A DNA stretch of 45,743 nt from Kordiimonadaceae bacterium (lineage in GTDB: Bacteria > Pseudomonadota > Alphaproteobacteria > Sphingomonadales > Emcibacteraceae), in the NCBI GenBank assembly GCA_018660225.1, contig JABJKT010000070.1:1-45743 (forward strand), in the 5' to 3' direction. The notes under the pieces were generated by a model. It was not told where the DNA came from. It made no database searches and was given only the letters and a program-made list of their open reading frames with translations. How positions within the stretch are numbered: the first letter of the stretch is position 1; every line of letters starts with the position of its first letter. The translations under genes and the position numbers were made by a program. Shown here piece after piece: positions 23,253 through 33,041 of the stretch.

Positions 23253-24563
23253 ATGATCAAGGCGGCAATGATATTTGTAATTGTGGTGCTAGGCTACGCG
23301 CTGAGCCAGGCCATGTCTGATAAAGATCATGACCCGAATAACCTGCTGATCGTTGAAGTGAACACCTCACCAGAGCGCACAAAGCTTCTACGCGGGCAGC
23401 TCGACAGTTTTGAAGCCGCAAACCCCGGTATGACGGTTGACGTGATCTCGCTATCCTGGGGGCAGGCCTTTGAAAAAATCGCCATGATGGTCGCGGGTGG
23501 CAAAGCACCGGACGTTGTGGAAATGCCGGACTTCTGGCTTTCGCGTTATGTAAGTGCCGGGCAAATCGCCGATATGACGCCTTATATAAACGAGGATGAT
23601 TTTGATGATGATCTGGAAGCGGATACTTTTGATTATGGCAGCATCAATGAAACGCTTTATACCATTCCATATGGCTATTACCTGCGCGCGCTGATTTATA
23701 ACAAAAAGCTTTTTGCCGAGGCCGGCATTGAAAAACCGCCGCTTACGCTGGATGATTTTTACAATACCGCGGCAAAATTATCAGAACTCCCCGGCGTATC
23801 AGGATTTTGTCATCACGGCGGGCGCGGCGGGCCGGTATTTTTTTACTGGATCATGACCACCATGAACGGCAACGTTGATTTTTTTGACGAAGCTGGCAAC
23901 AGCACCTTTTATAATCAGGGCGCCATTGACGGCCTTACTTTAATCCGCGATATTTATAAAAACGGTTACGCACCAAAAGACAGCGTCAATTGGGGCCTTA
24001 ATGAAACGGTATCGGGCTTTTATTCCGGCACCTGCGCCATGCTTCATCTAACGCCGGATAGCCTAGCCGCGCTAAATACACGCATGGACCCGGATGATTT
24101 TGCCTCAACGCCAATGCCGCTTGGGCCATCGGGGAAATCATTTCCGCATCTGGGTTATATTGGCTGGTCGGTGATGGAGCAATCTACCAAAAAAGCCGCC
24201 GCCTTTAAACTGGTCGAACATCTGCTTGAACGTGAAAATCATAAGCAGTGGGCCGAACTTTCCGGACTTGTACCGATTTATAAAGAAATATTAGAAGATA
24301 TTTTTGACGAAGACGGTATCGGCGCAGGCTGGCTTAAAACCACGCAGGATGATCGCTGGTCTTATATGATTAACCCAAATTACCTACCGGAAATCGCCGA
24401 ATTTGACAGCATCACCGTCGTTCAATCCGGTCAAGCAATGATGCTCGGCGAAAAAACACCAGAAGAAACCGCAAAAATGTGGGCCGATTTCCTAACCGCC
24501 GCGCAGAAAAAATATATCGCCGAAAATGAAAATCCCGAGAACGAAAGTAAAGCCAATGAATAA
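23253..24563 (+). CDS. ABC importer solute-binding protein (family 1, sugar type)
   Basis: About 436 residues from ATG 23253 (GGAG at 23239-23242); ATG 23211 gives 14 more residues but has no ribosome site. The N-terminus has a hydrophobic signal or anchor (AAMIFVIVVLGYAL) with no lipobox. The rest is a family 1 binding protein as in maltose or trehalose uptake: SPERTKLLRGQLDSFEAANP near the start, GGKAPDVVEMPDFW, YTIPYGYYLRALIYN, and aromatic-rich C-terminal half. The ligand is likely an oligosaccharide or polyol but is not determined. Two permease genes follow directly. Confidence 0.88.
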   Translation: MIKAAMIFVIVVLGYALSQAMSDKDHDPNNLLIVEVNTSPERTKLLRGQLDSFEAANPGMTVDVISLSWGQAFEKIAMMVAGGKAPDVVEMPDFWLSRYVSAGQIADMTPYINEDDFDDDLEADTFDYGSINETLYTIPYGYYLRALIYNKKLFAEAGIEKPPLTLDDFYNTAAKLSELPGVSGFCHHGGRGGPVFFYWIMTTMNGNVDFFDEAGNSTFYNQGAIDGLTLIRDIYKNGYAPKDSVNWGLNETVSGFYSGTCAMLHLTPDSLAALNTRMDPDDFASTPMPLGPSGKSFPHLGYIGWSVMEQSTKKAAAFKLVEHLLERENHKQWAELSGLVPIYKEILEDIFDEDGIGAGWLKTTQDDRWSYMINPNYLPEIAEFDSITVVQSGQAMMLGEKTPEETAKMWADFLTAAQKKYIAENENPENESKANE

Positions 24564-25422
24564 AGCATGGTTTTATCTCGCGCCGACGCTGCTGTTTATT
24601 TTCCTGCTGGTGCTAGTGCCGCTCGTGACCGGAATTTCATACGCCTTTTATGATTTTGATTTAATCTCGGGCACCAAAGAATTTGTCGGCTTTGACCAGT
24701 TCAAAAGAATTCTCAGTGAAGACGAAATTTTCACCATGAGCCTCGTCAACACGCTGTTCTGGACTAGTTCATCACTATTTTTCCAGTTCACGTTCGGCTT
24801 TGCGCTCGCGCTAATCCTCAACAGCGGCTTTAAGGGCATAAAGTTCATTCAGCCGCTGCTCTTCGTGCCGTGGGCGGTGCCGAGCTTTCTTATTGGCCTG
24901 ATGTGGGTGTGGATGTTTAACCCTGTGACCGGTCCGCTTCCTTATATTTTTGAAGCCATCGGCCTCATGGACGCCCCTGAAAATATTTTAAGCGACCCTG
25001 ACCATGCCATGTGGGGGCCAATAACGGCCAATGTATGGTACGGCATCCCGTTTTTCACCATCATGCTGCTCGCCGCATTAAAATCAATCCCCGGTGAAAT
25101 ATATGAAGCAGCGAGCATTGACGGCGTCACCCGCTTTCAGGCTTTTCGTTATATAACCGTGCCGCTCATCGCGCCGACCATCATCATCACTCTGCTGATA
25201 CGCGCGATCTGGATTTCAAATTTTGCCGAAATTATTATCGTCATGACCGGAGGCGGCCCAGCAAACTCAACCCAGATCGTCTCCACCTATATTTATGATA
25301 CCGCCTACCAGAAAATGGATTTTGGCTACGCGTCGGTGTTATCAATCGCCCTTCTTTTCATGTTGATGCTTTACGGCCTGACCCTTGGCCGCATCAGACG
25401 GAAGATGATCAGCTATGTTTAG
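24556..25422 (+). CDS. ABC sugar importer permease, MalF-like
   Basis: About 288 residues from ATG 24556, which overlaps the end of the binding-protein gene by eight bases; an ATG at 24526 would add ten basic residues. Six membrane segments are predicted, starting with WFYLAPTLLFIFLLVLVPLV. The EAA loop that contacts the ATPase is EIYEAASIDGVTRFQAFRYI near 180-200. It forms a heterodimer with the next gene's product in the inner membrane. No ATPase gene is found in the window, so an ATPase encoded elsewhere (MsiK-style sharing) must drive it. Confidence 0.91.
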   Translation: MNKAWFYLAPTLLFIFLLVLVPLVTGISYAFYDFDLISGTKEFVGFDQFKRILSEDEIFTMSLVNTLFWTSSSLFFQFTFGFALALILNSGFKGIKFIQPLLFVPWAVPSFLIGLMWVWMFNPVTGPLPYIFEAIGLMDAPENILSDPDHAMWGPITANVWYGIPFFTIMLLAALKSIPGEIYEAASIDGVTRFQAFRYITVPLIAPTIIITLLIRAIWISNFAEIIIVMTGGGPANSTQIVSTYIYDTAYQKMDFGYASVLSIALLFMLMLYGLTLGRIRRKMISYV

Positions 25423-25431
25423 GGGCCCCCA

Positions 25432-26244
25432 ATGAAAATAACCAAAAACGCATTTCTTGCAGGCTTTCTGATCTTCACGCTGTTCCCGGTTTTCTGGATG
25501 CTGAAAATATCCCTTACCCCGGACCGCCTTCTTTTTACCGAAGGCATCGTCATGTGGCCAAGCCGCATCACCTTTGATCATTATTACGCGGTACTGCTCG
25601 AGGGAAGCTTCCCCGATTATTTCATCAATAGCTTCATCGTTTCCTTCACCACCGCCGCCATGGTAACGATCATCGCCGCACTGGCTGGTTATGCGCTTTC
25701 GCGTTTTGATTTTAAGGGCAAAACCATCATCATCACTCTATTACTGATTACGCAGATGTTCCCAATCGTCATGGTCATCGCCCCTATTTATAATGTGCTC
25801 ACCTTTATAAATCTGGTGGATAGCTTGGCAGGATTGATACTGGTCTATACCGCCTTTAACCTGCCCTTTGCCTGCTTTTTAATGCAGACCTTTTTTGACG
25901 GCATCCCAATAGAGTTAGAAGAAGCCGCCATGATCGACGGCTGCACCCGGCTTCAAGCACTCGAAAAAGTAACCTTGCCGCTCTGCCTTCCCGGTATCGG
26001 CGCAACGCTAGGTTTCGTCTTCACCGCCGCATGGTCAGAACTGCTTTTCGCGCTAATGTTCATAAATCGCCAGTCCCAAATGACTTTCCCCGCCGGCATA
26101 ATGAATTTCGTCACAAAATTTTCGGTTGATTGGGGCCAAATGGCGGCGGCAATGATCCTGGCGTTGATCCCGGTATGCTTGTTCTTCGCTTATATCCAAA
26201 GGTTTATTGTGCAGGGACTAACGGCGGGTTCGCTTAAGGGCTAA
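25432..26244 (+). CDS. ABC sugar importer permease, MalG-like
   Basis: 270 residues with six predicted membrane segments. The EAA loop is LEEAAMIDGCTRLQALEKVT near 160-180. It starts nine bases after the first permease; the spacer GGGGCCCCCA supplies a modest ribosome site. It pairs with the MalF-like subunit. The end of the gene overlaps the stop of the convergent deaminase-like gene in the tetranucleotide CTAA, so no terminator fits between them. Confidence 0.91.
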   Translation: MKITKNAFLAGFLIFTLFPVFWMLKISLTPDRLLFTEGIVMWPSRITFDHYYAVLLEGSFPDYFINSFIVSFTTAAMVTIIAALAGYALSRFDFKGKTIIITLLLITQMFPIVMVIAPIYNVLTFINLVDSLAGLILVYTAFNLPFACFLMQTFFDGIPIELEEAAMIDGCTRLQALEKVTLPLCLPGIGATLGFVFTAAWSELLFALMFINRQSQMTFPAGIMNFVTKFSVDWGQMAAAMILALIPVCLFFAYIQRFIVQGLTAGSLKG

Positions 26245-27767
26245 TTCAAATACCGCTGCTCAAACAGTGTAAAACTCTGCCTGAGCCTATTCGTCAGAAT
26301 ATCCTTCACCCTTGGACTAGCGAAGCTGGTGCTTATACTGTTGTAGCTCATGGCTTGAAGCTCTGAATAGGTCACGTCCGTCGTACTAACAGCGGCGATG
26401 CATTCCTTGGAGATATTAGTATCGAATATGCCGTCATTATCGGTTGATAAACTGACCCCAAGCCCAAGTCTTAAAAATTTAAGAAACGGATGCGGGGCTG
26501 TGTTTTTATCATATACATTTAGCTGGTGATTGCTGTTGATGTTCATTTCGATAGCAAGACCGGTGTTTCTGGCATATTCAAGGGTCACTAGGTCGTCTTT
26601 TAGTAGCACACCGTGACCAACGCGAGAGGCACCCATAATCATAGCGTCCCGGACATTGCGCCAGTCGCCCATTTCGCCTGCGTGCATGGTCATTTCAAGC
26701 GGATGTTCGGGGTTAGCGCGGTTATAGCCGTTTAAATAGCCGTAAGCATTTTGTGCTTTTTCAAGGGCGGGATTGCCGCGCTCTATAGCGTATAAATCAG
26801 TGCCGACGATTGAAATGCTCGGGTTTTCCGCGAGTAGCTCGTTCCAGTTTGTCATCAATTCTGCGTTCATTTCACCGGGCAGGAACCTGAGCTGGCCTAG
26901 ATTCCAGCGAACGACAATACCGGTTTCAGTAAAAAATTTCTCTGACCAGTTATCAAGCTTTTCAATGCTCTGCACGCTCGGCGCGAAGCCATTGGTAAAT
27001 TCGATATAGCTGATGCCGTGGCCCGCGGCGCGACTTAGGAAATCGAGATAAAGGGTTTCCATTTTCTGGTCTAAAAACTCATCTTCAACCATCCATATGA
27101 CAAAAGCGAATATGGCATCAAAGCGGGTAAAATCATGTGACACCGGATCGGTTGGCAGGAAGAAATAATCCATAAAGAGGCTTTTATCCGCGTCACTTAA
27201 GTCGAGAAAAGGCGAAGACGGCGGAAGGCTCCGCAGTGCTTCAATTTCATGATCATATAAAACCTGGCCTTGGTTTTTGACGGTCGTGATAAAATATTCC
27301 GGTTCAATGAGCGGGTTATATTCCGTTAAAATTTCAGAAATAATGTTGCGGGTGAAAAGTCCGTAAGGATGAACATGAAGCATGCCGCCCTTGGGTATAG
27401 AATAACAAAATTCGGCAAGCGCGGGCGCGTCAGTGCGAAGCGGTGCCAAATCAATTAGCGAACTTCTAATCGCTGCTTGTTTGCTCTGCTCGATAAGAAG
27501 TCTTTGATTTTCTTCCAGCAGTCCTATTTCAATATCGGTAAAGCGGTCGCCCTCATCCATAATAAAGAGCGCGTCCCATTCTTCGCGTGCGATAGGATTT
27601 TTCTGATCAAAGTTTCGCTCAATCATCAGCGTTTTAGCCTGATCATATTTTTTAAGATGCGCGGCAAGCTTAATGTTGGCTAAATCCTGTTCAGAACAGC
27701 TGACAAGCGAAAAAGCCCCTATTAATATTACACAAAATATTAAGCGATATTTATTATTAGCCCACAT
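26241..27767 (-). CDS. Adenosine-deaminase-family lipoprotein
   Basis: About 508 residues from ATG 27767 (GAGGG upstream; a TTG one codon earlier is also possible). A lipoprotein signal ends in LVSC (Cys24). The rest is an amidohydrolase of the adenosine deaminase superfamily, long like secreted ADGF-type enzymes rather than the cytosolic 330-residue form. Metal and catalytic motifs: LHVHPYG, MHAGEMG, RVGHGVLL and STDNDG (in place of the usual SDDP). It probably deaminates adenosine or a related nucleoside, such as a 5'-modified one, at the cell surface; the exact substrate is inference. It is convergent with the ABC permease gene. Confidence 0.85.
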   Translation of the reverse strand: MWANNKYRLIFCVILIGAFSLVSCSEQDLANIKLAAHLKKYDQAKTLMIERNFDQKNPIAREEWDALFIMDEGDRFTDIEIGLLEENQRLLIEQSKQAAIRSSLIDLAPLRTDAPALAEFCYSIPKGGMLHVHPYGLFTRNIISEILTEYNPLIEPEYFITTVKNQGQVLYDHEIEALRSLPPSSPFLDLSDADKSLFMDYFFLPTDPVSHDFTRFDAIFAFVIWMVEDEFLDQKMETLYLDFLSRAAGHGISYIEFTNGFAPSVQSIEKLDNWSEKFFTETGIVVRWNLGQLRFLPGEMNAELMTNWNELLAENPSISIVGTDLYAIERGNPALEKAQNAYGYLNGYNRANPEHPLEMTMHAGEMGDWRNVRDAMIMGASRVGHGVLLKDDLVTLEYARNTGLAIEMNINSNHQLNVYDKNTAPHPFLKFLRLGLGVSLSTDNDGIFDTNISKECIAAVSTTDVTYSELQAMSYNSISTSFASPRVKDILTNRLRQSFTLFEQRYLN

Positions 27768-27875
27768 CAATCAGTTCCCTCTATTTAATCAATCAAAACC
27801 AAAAGCTAGCCTAATTTATTAAAAGGGCGCTGTCTATGTCATCCTGTGTCACCGCCGTTTTTTATGCCAACATAG

Positions 27876-30800
27876 CTATTCTTCTTCCATGGCGAACAGT
27901 TCGGTATTACCGCCTGTTGCCACCGTGTTAATAGTCAGGGTTTTTTCTGTGGCAAAGCGGTATAGATATCTTGGCCCGCCAGCCTTTGGCCCGGTGCCGG
28001 ATAACCCCTGCCCGCCGAACGGTTGAACACCAACCACCGCACCAACGATATTGCGGTTAACATAGGTATTACCCACATCAAGGTTCTTAAAGATATATTC
28101 CGCGCTGTCTTCAATGCGGCTATGAACGCCGAGTGTAAGACCAAAACCGGTATTTTGAATTTGCGCGAGGATATCATCAAGTTTCGATGCTTTATAACGG
28201 ATCACATGTAAAATGGGTCCGAACACTTCTTTTTTCAGTTCATCAAGTGATGAAATTTCATAAAGCCTTGGGCCAAAGAATGTACCGTTATAATCCGCTG
28301 GTGCGTCAAGGGCGTGAATTAAAGTCGCTTGCTTGTCCATTTTGGTGGCGTGCTTGACCAGAAGCTCTCTTGCTTGCTTATCAATCACCGGCCCAACATC
28401 TGTAGAAAGATCAGCGGGATCACCCATGCTCAGGCAGTCCATTGCCCCTTTAAGCATAGGGATGATCACGTCCGCCACGTCATCCTGCACATAAAGCACT
28501 CGCAGCGCAGAACATCTTTGCCCGGCCGATTGGAAGGCAGATGAAATCGCGTCATCAACCACCTGCTCGGGCAGTGCGGTGCTATCAACGATCATCACAT
28601 TCTGCCCGCCAGTTTCTGCGATTAATGGCACGATCGCCCCTTCACGGTTTGCTAGGCTTCTGTTGATGATCTTGGCCGTATCGGTGGAACCGGTGAAGGC
28701 AATACCGCCAATGCGCTCATCAGCAACCAGCGCAGCACCAATGGTTACCCCGTCCCCGGTCAACAGATGCAGTGCGTCAACTGGAACGCCTGCTTCATGA
28801 AGAATTTTCACCGCCTGCGCAGCGACAATCGGTGTTTGCTCCGCGGGCTTGGCAATAACCGCATTACCGGCGGCTAGGGCGGCGCTTACTTGTCCTACAA
28901 AAATGGCCAGTGGGAAATTCCACGGGCTTATGCATAAAAAAGTACCGCGCCCCTGCAAAAAGAGCTCGTTTCGCTCGCCAGTTGGTCCGGGAAGAAGCTT
29001 TCCGCCTTCAAAATCCTCAACTGCCTGCCCGGCGTAATAACGTAAAAAATCAACCGCTTCACGCACTTCGGAAAGACCGTCCGCCAGTGTCCGGCCCGCT
29101 TCTTCAGCAATAAGCGCCATAAATTCTACGCACCGCGCTTCCATAAGGTCAGCCGCATCATTTAGAATGGCCGCGCGCGCGGCGCCGCCGAGCATGTTCC
29201 AATTTTTCTGCGATTTTGACGCCGCCGTTAAGGCCGTTTCAATATCTGCGGGTGTGGTATTACCAACCATACCGACCACGTCGCCAGTGGTTGGGCTAAG
29301 CACTTTTTCGGCCGTCTCGAAGCTCATTTTACCGCAGACAATTGGCCCTGCTTGGTATTCAATCTTTTCGCGCAGGCTTCCCTTTAATTTTTCAATTTCA
29401 AGCGGGTCACTAAGCTCAAAACCGGTGGCATTTTTACGGGGGAAAGCTTCCCTGGCGCTGTAGCTGATAATATCTTTTGGCAGCGGGATCATGCTATGGC
29501 GTTTTGGTGATTTTTGCTCGACCAGTTTAACTGTGTCCTGCATTAAGTCCTCGACCGCGACATCTTTATCCATGAAGCGGTTAACGAAGGAGCTATTCGC
29601 ACCATTTTCAAGCAAACGCCGCACCAGATAAGGCAGCAGATCTTTATGAGCGCCAACCGGCGCGTAAACACGAATGTTAAAATCCGTATCGGCATTTTGT
29701 TTGACCATATCATAAAGCAGATGGCCCATGCCGTGCAGACGCTGAAATTCAAATTCATCTGCTTTCACGTCCCATTTCCTCACAAGCTCAAGGATCAGCG
29801 CAACCGAATAGGCATTATGGGTGGCGAACTGCGGATAAAATTGATCGCGCGCCGTCATTAGCCGCTCGGCGCACACCTGATAGGAAAGATCGGTTGATTG
29901 TTTGCGCGTGTAAACCGGATAATCGCTAAGACCCATTTCCTGTGCATGCTTAATTTCGCTATCCCAGTAAGCCCCTTTAACAAGGCGGACCATAAATTTA
30001 CGGCTCGTCTCCCGGCCAAGCTGCTTTAGCCAGTCAATAACATAAGGCGCGCGTTTTTGGTAAGCCTGCACGACTATGCCAAGACCGTCCCAGTTTTGCA
30101 GCTGTTTTGACCTTGCCAGTACTTCAAATATATCAAGCGAAATATCAAGCCGGTCTGCTTCTTCAGCATCAATGGTAAAGCCGAGCCCTTTTTGTTTAGC
30201 GAGCGCAGCAAGCGCAGTGATGCGCGGCACCATTTGATCCATCACCGTTTGATGATGGGACATTTCATAACGTGGGTGTAGTGCCGAAAATTTTACTGAT
30301 ATGCCGTTTGCACTATAGGGGTCATTTTTATCATTCTGCGCACCGATTTGCATAATCGCCGCTTTATAGGCTTCAAAATAACGATCCGCATCATCCATAG
30401 TGCGCGCGCCTTCACCGAGCATATCAAATGAAAAACGGGTATCGGGTGTGTTTTCTTTGGTGCCGCGTTTTATTGCTTCATCGATGGTGCGGCCTAGTAC
30501 ATATTGTCCGCCCATAATGCGCATGGCTTGCATAATGGCGGTGCGCACAACAGGCTCACCGGTTTTCTTGATGAAGTTTTTAAACCAGTTATCGGTGTTT
30601 CCCTTCACCTCATCACCAAGCTCGACAAATTCGCCGGTCAGCATCAGGCCCCAGGTGGACGCGTTGACAAAGCTACTCTCTGAATGGCCTTTATGTTCGG
30701 ACCAACGTCCGGCGCTTATTTTTTCTGAAATTAGTCGGTCTGCGGTTGCGCCGTCCGGAACGCGCAGCAAGCTTTCCGCCAGACACATAAGCGCGACGCC

Positions 30801-31055
30801 TTCTTTGTTGGATAAATCAAACTCCTGCAGGAAATAATCCATCGTGCCCTGGCTGTCACTTTTATCGCGTGACTTATCGACATAGTGGCGCGCCGCACCA
30901 ACAAGGCGGTTTCGCTCACCAATTGTAAGCTCGGTAGCCAGAAGGAGGTTCTCAACGCATGTCTCCTCGTCACCGTGCAGCATTAGACGCAAATCATGCC
31001 TGATAGAGCCAAGAGATAAACTTTCAATTTTTTTCAGATCATTTAAAATATACAT
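27876..31055 (-). CDS. putA: Bifunctional proline dehydrogenase / P5C dehydrogenase PutA
   Basis: 1059 residues from ATG 31055, with GGTGA six bases upstream (an ATG four codons earlier has no ribosome site). It oxidises proline to glutamate in two steps. The N-terminal FAD proline dehydrogenase barrel includes RLVKGAYWDSEIKHAQ. The C-terminal aldehyde dehydrogenase has LFISPWNFPLA-type CISPWNFP, AETGGQN and the catalytic Cys848 in GQRCSAL. There is no ribbon-helix-helix DNA-binding domain at the N-terminus, so it does not regulate itself as E. coli PutA does; the Lrp-family gene 2 kb away is the likely regulator. It faces the same way as sdaA, 131 bases downstream of it. Confidence 0.96.
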   Translation of the reverse strand: MYILNDLKKIESLSLGSIRHDLRLMLHGDEETCVENLLLATELTIGERNRLVGAARHYVDKSRDKSDSQGTMDYFLQEFDLSNKEGVALMCLAESLLRVPDGATADRLISEKISAGRWSEHKGHSESSFVNASTWGLMLTGEFVELGDEVKGNTDNWFKNFIKKTGEPVVRTAIMQAMRIMGGQYVLGRTIDEAIKRGTKENTPDTRFSFDMLGEGARTMDDADRYFEAYKAAIMQIGAQNDKNDPYSANGISVKFSALHPRYEMSHHQTVMDQMVPRITALAALAKQKGLGFTIDAEEADRLDISLDIFEVLARSKQLQNWDGLGIVVQAYQKRAPYVIDWLKQLGRETSRKFMVRLVKGAYWDSEIKHAQEMGLSDYPVYTRKQSTDLSYQVCAERLMTARDQFYPQFATHNAYSVALILELVRKWDVKADEFEFQRLHGMGHLLYDMVKQNADTDFNIRVYAPVGAHKDLLPYLVRRLLENGANSSFVNRFMDKDVAVEDLMQDTVKLVEQKSPKRHSMIPLPKDIISYSAREAFPRKNATGFELSDPLEIEKLKGSLREKIEYQAGPIVCGKMSFETAEKVLSPTTGDVVGMVGNTTPADIETALTAASKSQKNWNMLGGAARAAILNDAADLMEARCVEFMALIAEEAGRTLADGLSEVREAVDFLRYYAGQAVEDFEGGKLLPGPTGERNELFLQGRGTFLCISPWNFPLAIFVGQVSAALAAGNAVIAKPAEQTPIVAAQAVKILHEAGVPVDALHLLTGDGVTIGAALVADERIGGIAFTGSTDTAKIINRSLANREGAIVPLIAETGGQNVMIVDSTALPEQVVDDAISSAFQSAGQRCSALRVLYVQDDVADVIIPMLKGAMDCLSMGDPADLSTDVGPVIDKQARELLVKHATKMDKQATLIHALDAPADYNGTFFGPRLYEISSLDELKKEVFGPILHVIRYKASKLDDILAQIQNTGFGLTLGVHSRIEDSAEYIFKNLDVGNTYVNRNIVGAVVGVQPFGGQGLSGTGPKAGGPRYLYRFATEKTLTINTVATGGNTELFAMEEE

Positions 31056-31186
31056 GTAAATCACCATAAGTTAGAATTTTTTAATATGGTGAATATAAGT
31101 GAAATGGCAGTAGAATGTCCTACTATATTAAAGAAATTGCCGATATATTATCTAAAAAAATGCTAGTTTGGTAGTTTTTTATGCTG

Positions 31187-32560
31187 TTAACATTCCACAA
31201 CATTAACCGCAAGACCGCCCTTAGAAGTTTCCTTATATTTGGCTTGCATGTCTTTACCGGTTTCGAGCATGGTTTCAATGACTTTATCGAGCGATACATG
31301 ATGAAGGCCATCTCCGCGAAGGGCCAATCGCGATGCATCGATCGCCTTTACCGCACCCATGGCATTTCGTTCAATGCAAGGAATTTGCACAAGCCCGCCG
31401 ATGGGATCACAGGTTAGGCCAAGATTATGTTCCATGCCAATTTCAGCGGCATTTTCCACCTGCATAACTGTGCCGCCCTTCACAGCGGTAAGCCCCGCAG
31501 CAGCCATTGAGCAGGCCACTCCCACTTCACCTTGGCAACCCACTTCCGCGCCAGATATAGAAGCGTTCTTTTTATAAAGTGATCCTATTGCCGTGGCGGT
31601 CAGGAGAAAATCATAAACCGCTTTCTTGTTACCATCGCGGTTATAGAAACGGTCATAATATCTAAGTACAGCTGGAATAATCCCCGCTGCGCCATTAGTC
31701 GGTGCCGTCACAACGCGGCCACCGGCAGCATTTTCTTCGTTAACGGCTAGTGCCCAAAGATTGATCCAGTCCAGAATTACCGACGGGTCACCAAGCTGCT
31801 TTTCCTGCGCATCTTTTAATGATGATAAAAACTGTGCCGCCCTCCTCTTTACATTAAGAGCACCAGGCAATATTCCCTTGGTAGCGCAGCCGCGGTCAAT
31901 TGAAAAATTCATTGCGCCGAATATCTCATCAAGGCCGCTCTTAATGTCATCTTCCGCCATTAAGGCTTTTTCATTGGCCCACATCAGTTCGGCTATTGAA
32001 AGATTATGTTGCTCGCACAGCTTTAGGAGTTCTGCGGCAGTATTAAAGCTGTACGGTACGGGAATTTCATCAGGCTGGGCTGTGTTTCTGCCAAAATCCG
32101 CTTCGCTTAAAATTGCACCGCCGCCAACTGAATAATAATTTTCTGATACTATTTTAGCGCCGTCAGCGGAGGTGGCGGTAAAACAAAGACCGTTACTGTG
32201 ATGGGGAAGAAGTTTTTCCATATGAAACGGCATATGATCAGCCAAAATAAAAGGTATTTCTTTTTGACCGAGAAGATTAATTAATCCGGATGATTTTATC
32301 GCTTCGCAGCGCTGATCAATAACTTCTGGGTCTACCGTTGCCGGCTCGTATCCCTCTAAGCCGAGCAGTAATGCTTTATCAGTGGCATGGCCGTGTCCGG
32401 TAAGGGCGAGCGAGCCATAAACATCAACCTTAATCGACGCGACATTATCAACACCCCCAAGCGAACTTAGAAATGTTTTTGCCGCAACCATCGGGCCAAC
32501 CGTATGAGAGCTAGACGGGCCAATGCCAATTTTAAAAAGGTTGAAAACGCTGTAATACAT
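31187..32560 (-). CDS. sdaA: L-serine ammonia-lyase, iron-sulfur type
   Basis: 457 residues from ATG 32560, preceded by AAGGGTGGGG; a TTG six codons earlier lies within that site. It deaminates L-serine to pyruvate with a [4Fe-4S] cluster. Seen: [14 protein letters not shown] at 11-24, which binds the carboxylate, the C-terminal cluster cysteines in [12 protein letters not shown] and [14 protein letters not shown], and [17 protein letters not shown]. It is the single-chain form with fused beta and alpha domains. In E. coli this gene belongs to the Lrp regulon, and an Lrp-like gene lies divergently here. Confidence 0.95.
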   Translation of the reverse strand: MYYSVFNLFKIGIGPSSSHTVGPMVAAKTFLSSLGGVDNVASIKVDVYGSLALTGHGHATDKALLLGLEGYEPATVDPEVIDQRCEAIKSSGLINLLGQKEIPFILADHMPFHMEKLLPHHSNGLCFTATSADGAKIVSENYYSVGGGAILSEADFGRNTAQPDEIPVPYSFNTAAELLKLCEQHNLSIAELMWANEKALMAEDDIKSGLDEIFGAMNFSIDRGCATKGILPGALNVKRRAAQFLSSLKDAQEKQLGDPSVILDWINLWALAVNEENAAGGRVVTAPTNGAAGIIPAVLRYYDRFYNRDGNKKAVYDFLLTATAIGSLYKKNASISGAEVGCQGEVGVACSMAAAGLTAVKGGTVMQVENAAEIGMEHNLGLTCDPIGGLVQIPCIERNAMGAVKAIDASRLALRGDGLHHVSLDKVIETMLETGKDMQAKYKETSKGGLAVNVVEC

Positions 32561-32620
32561 GTCCCCACCCTTAATCAATTATTTTAGGGAGTTGTTTATA
32601 GAAAAGATATTAGAAGCACT

Positions 32621-32767
32621 TTATGTGCTGTGAGCAGTCTTATCAAGATTTTTAATATGCTCTAATACCCTTAACCATTTATTCGCTTCACATATCTCAA
32701 TCGCTTGACTACGACCCATACGTCGGATCAATTTTTTAGCAAGCTCTTCAATAGTTTGTTCGCTCAT
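32621..32767 (-). CDS. 48-residue conserved-looking small protein
   Basis: A short frame from ATG 32767 to TAA at 32621-32623. The product begins MSEQTIEELAKKLIRRMG and continues with RSQAIEICEANKWLRVLEH, a single charged amphipathic helix pair. The pattern (LIRRxG, Ala-rich middle, Trp near the end) resembles a group of roughly 50-residue alphaproteobacterial proteins of unknown function that I recall. ACAGG lies upstream. It is on the same strand as sdaA, 60 bases before it, and may be cotranscribed. The remaining upstream gap to lrp (32768-33041) is A+T rich and should hold both promoters. Confidence 0.62.
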   Translation of the reverse strand: MSEQTIEELAKKLIRRMGRSQAIEICEANKWLRVLEHIKNLDKTAHST

Positions 32768-33041
32768 GGTCTTACCTGTTCTTTAATACTAACTAACTTC
32801 TACTAAAAGCCATTATATACATTAAATATGGCAACATAATGCCGTAAAAAAACCATCGTTTACGCCCCTAAAATCCTAAAGTCAATCAAAGAATTCACTT
32901 TCTCTTAAATGAATTTTAAGTGCTAAAATTGAAAGTATATTTAAATCTGTTCTTTTGCAAGTATATAGCATAAAATATTGACATAAGCCGATTCTTTGTT
33001 TGTTTCGACTATTGAATCATGAATTAAAAGAGATATTCGCC

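Noticed and set aside
30400-30837. 145-codon open frame opposite putA
   Set aside because: It is antisense to a well-conserved enzyme, has no recognisable domain or ribosome site, and fits a frame shadow of G+C-rich codons.
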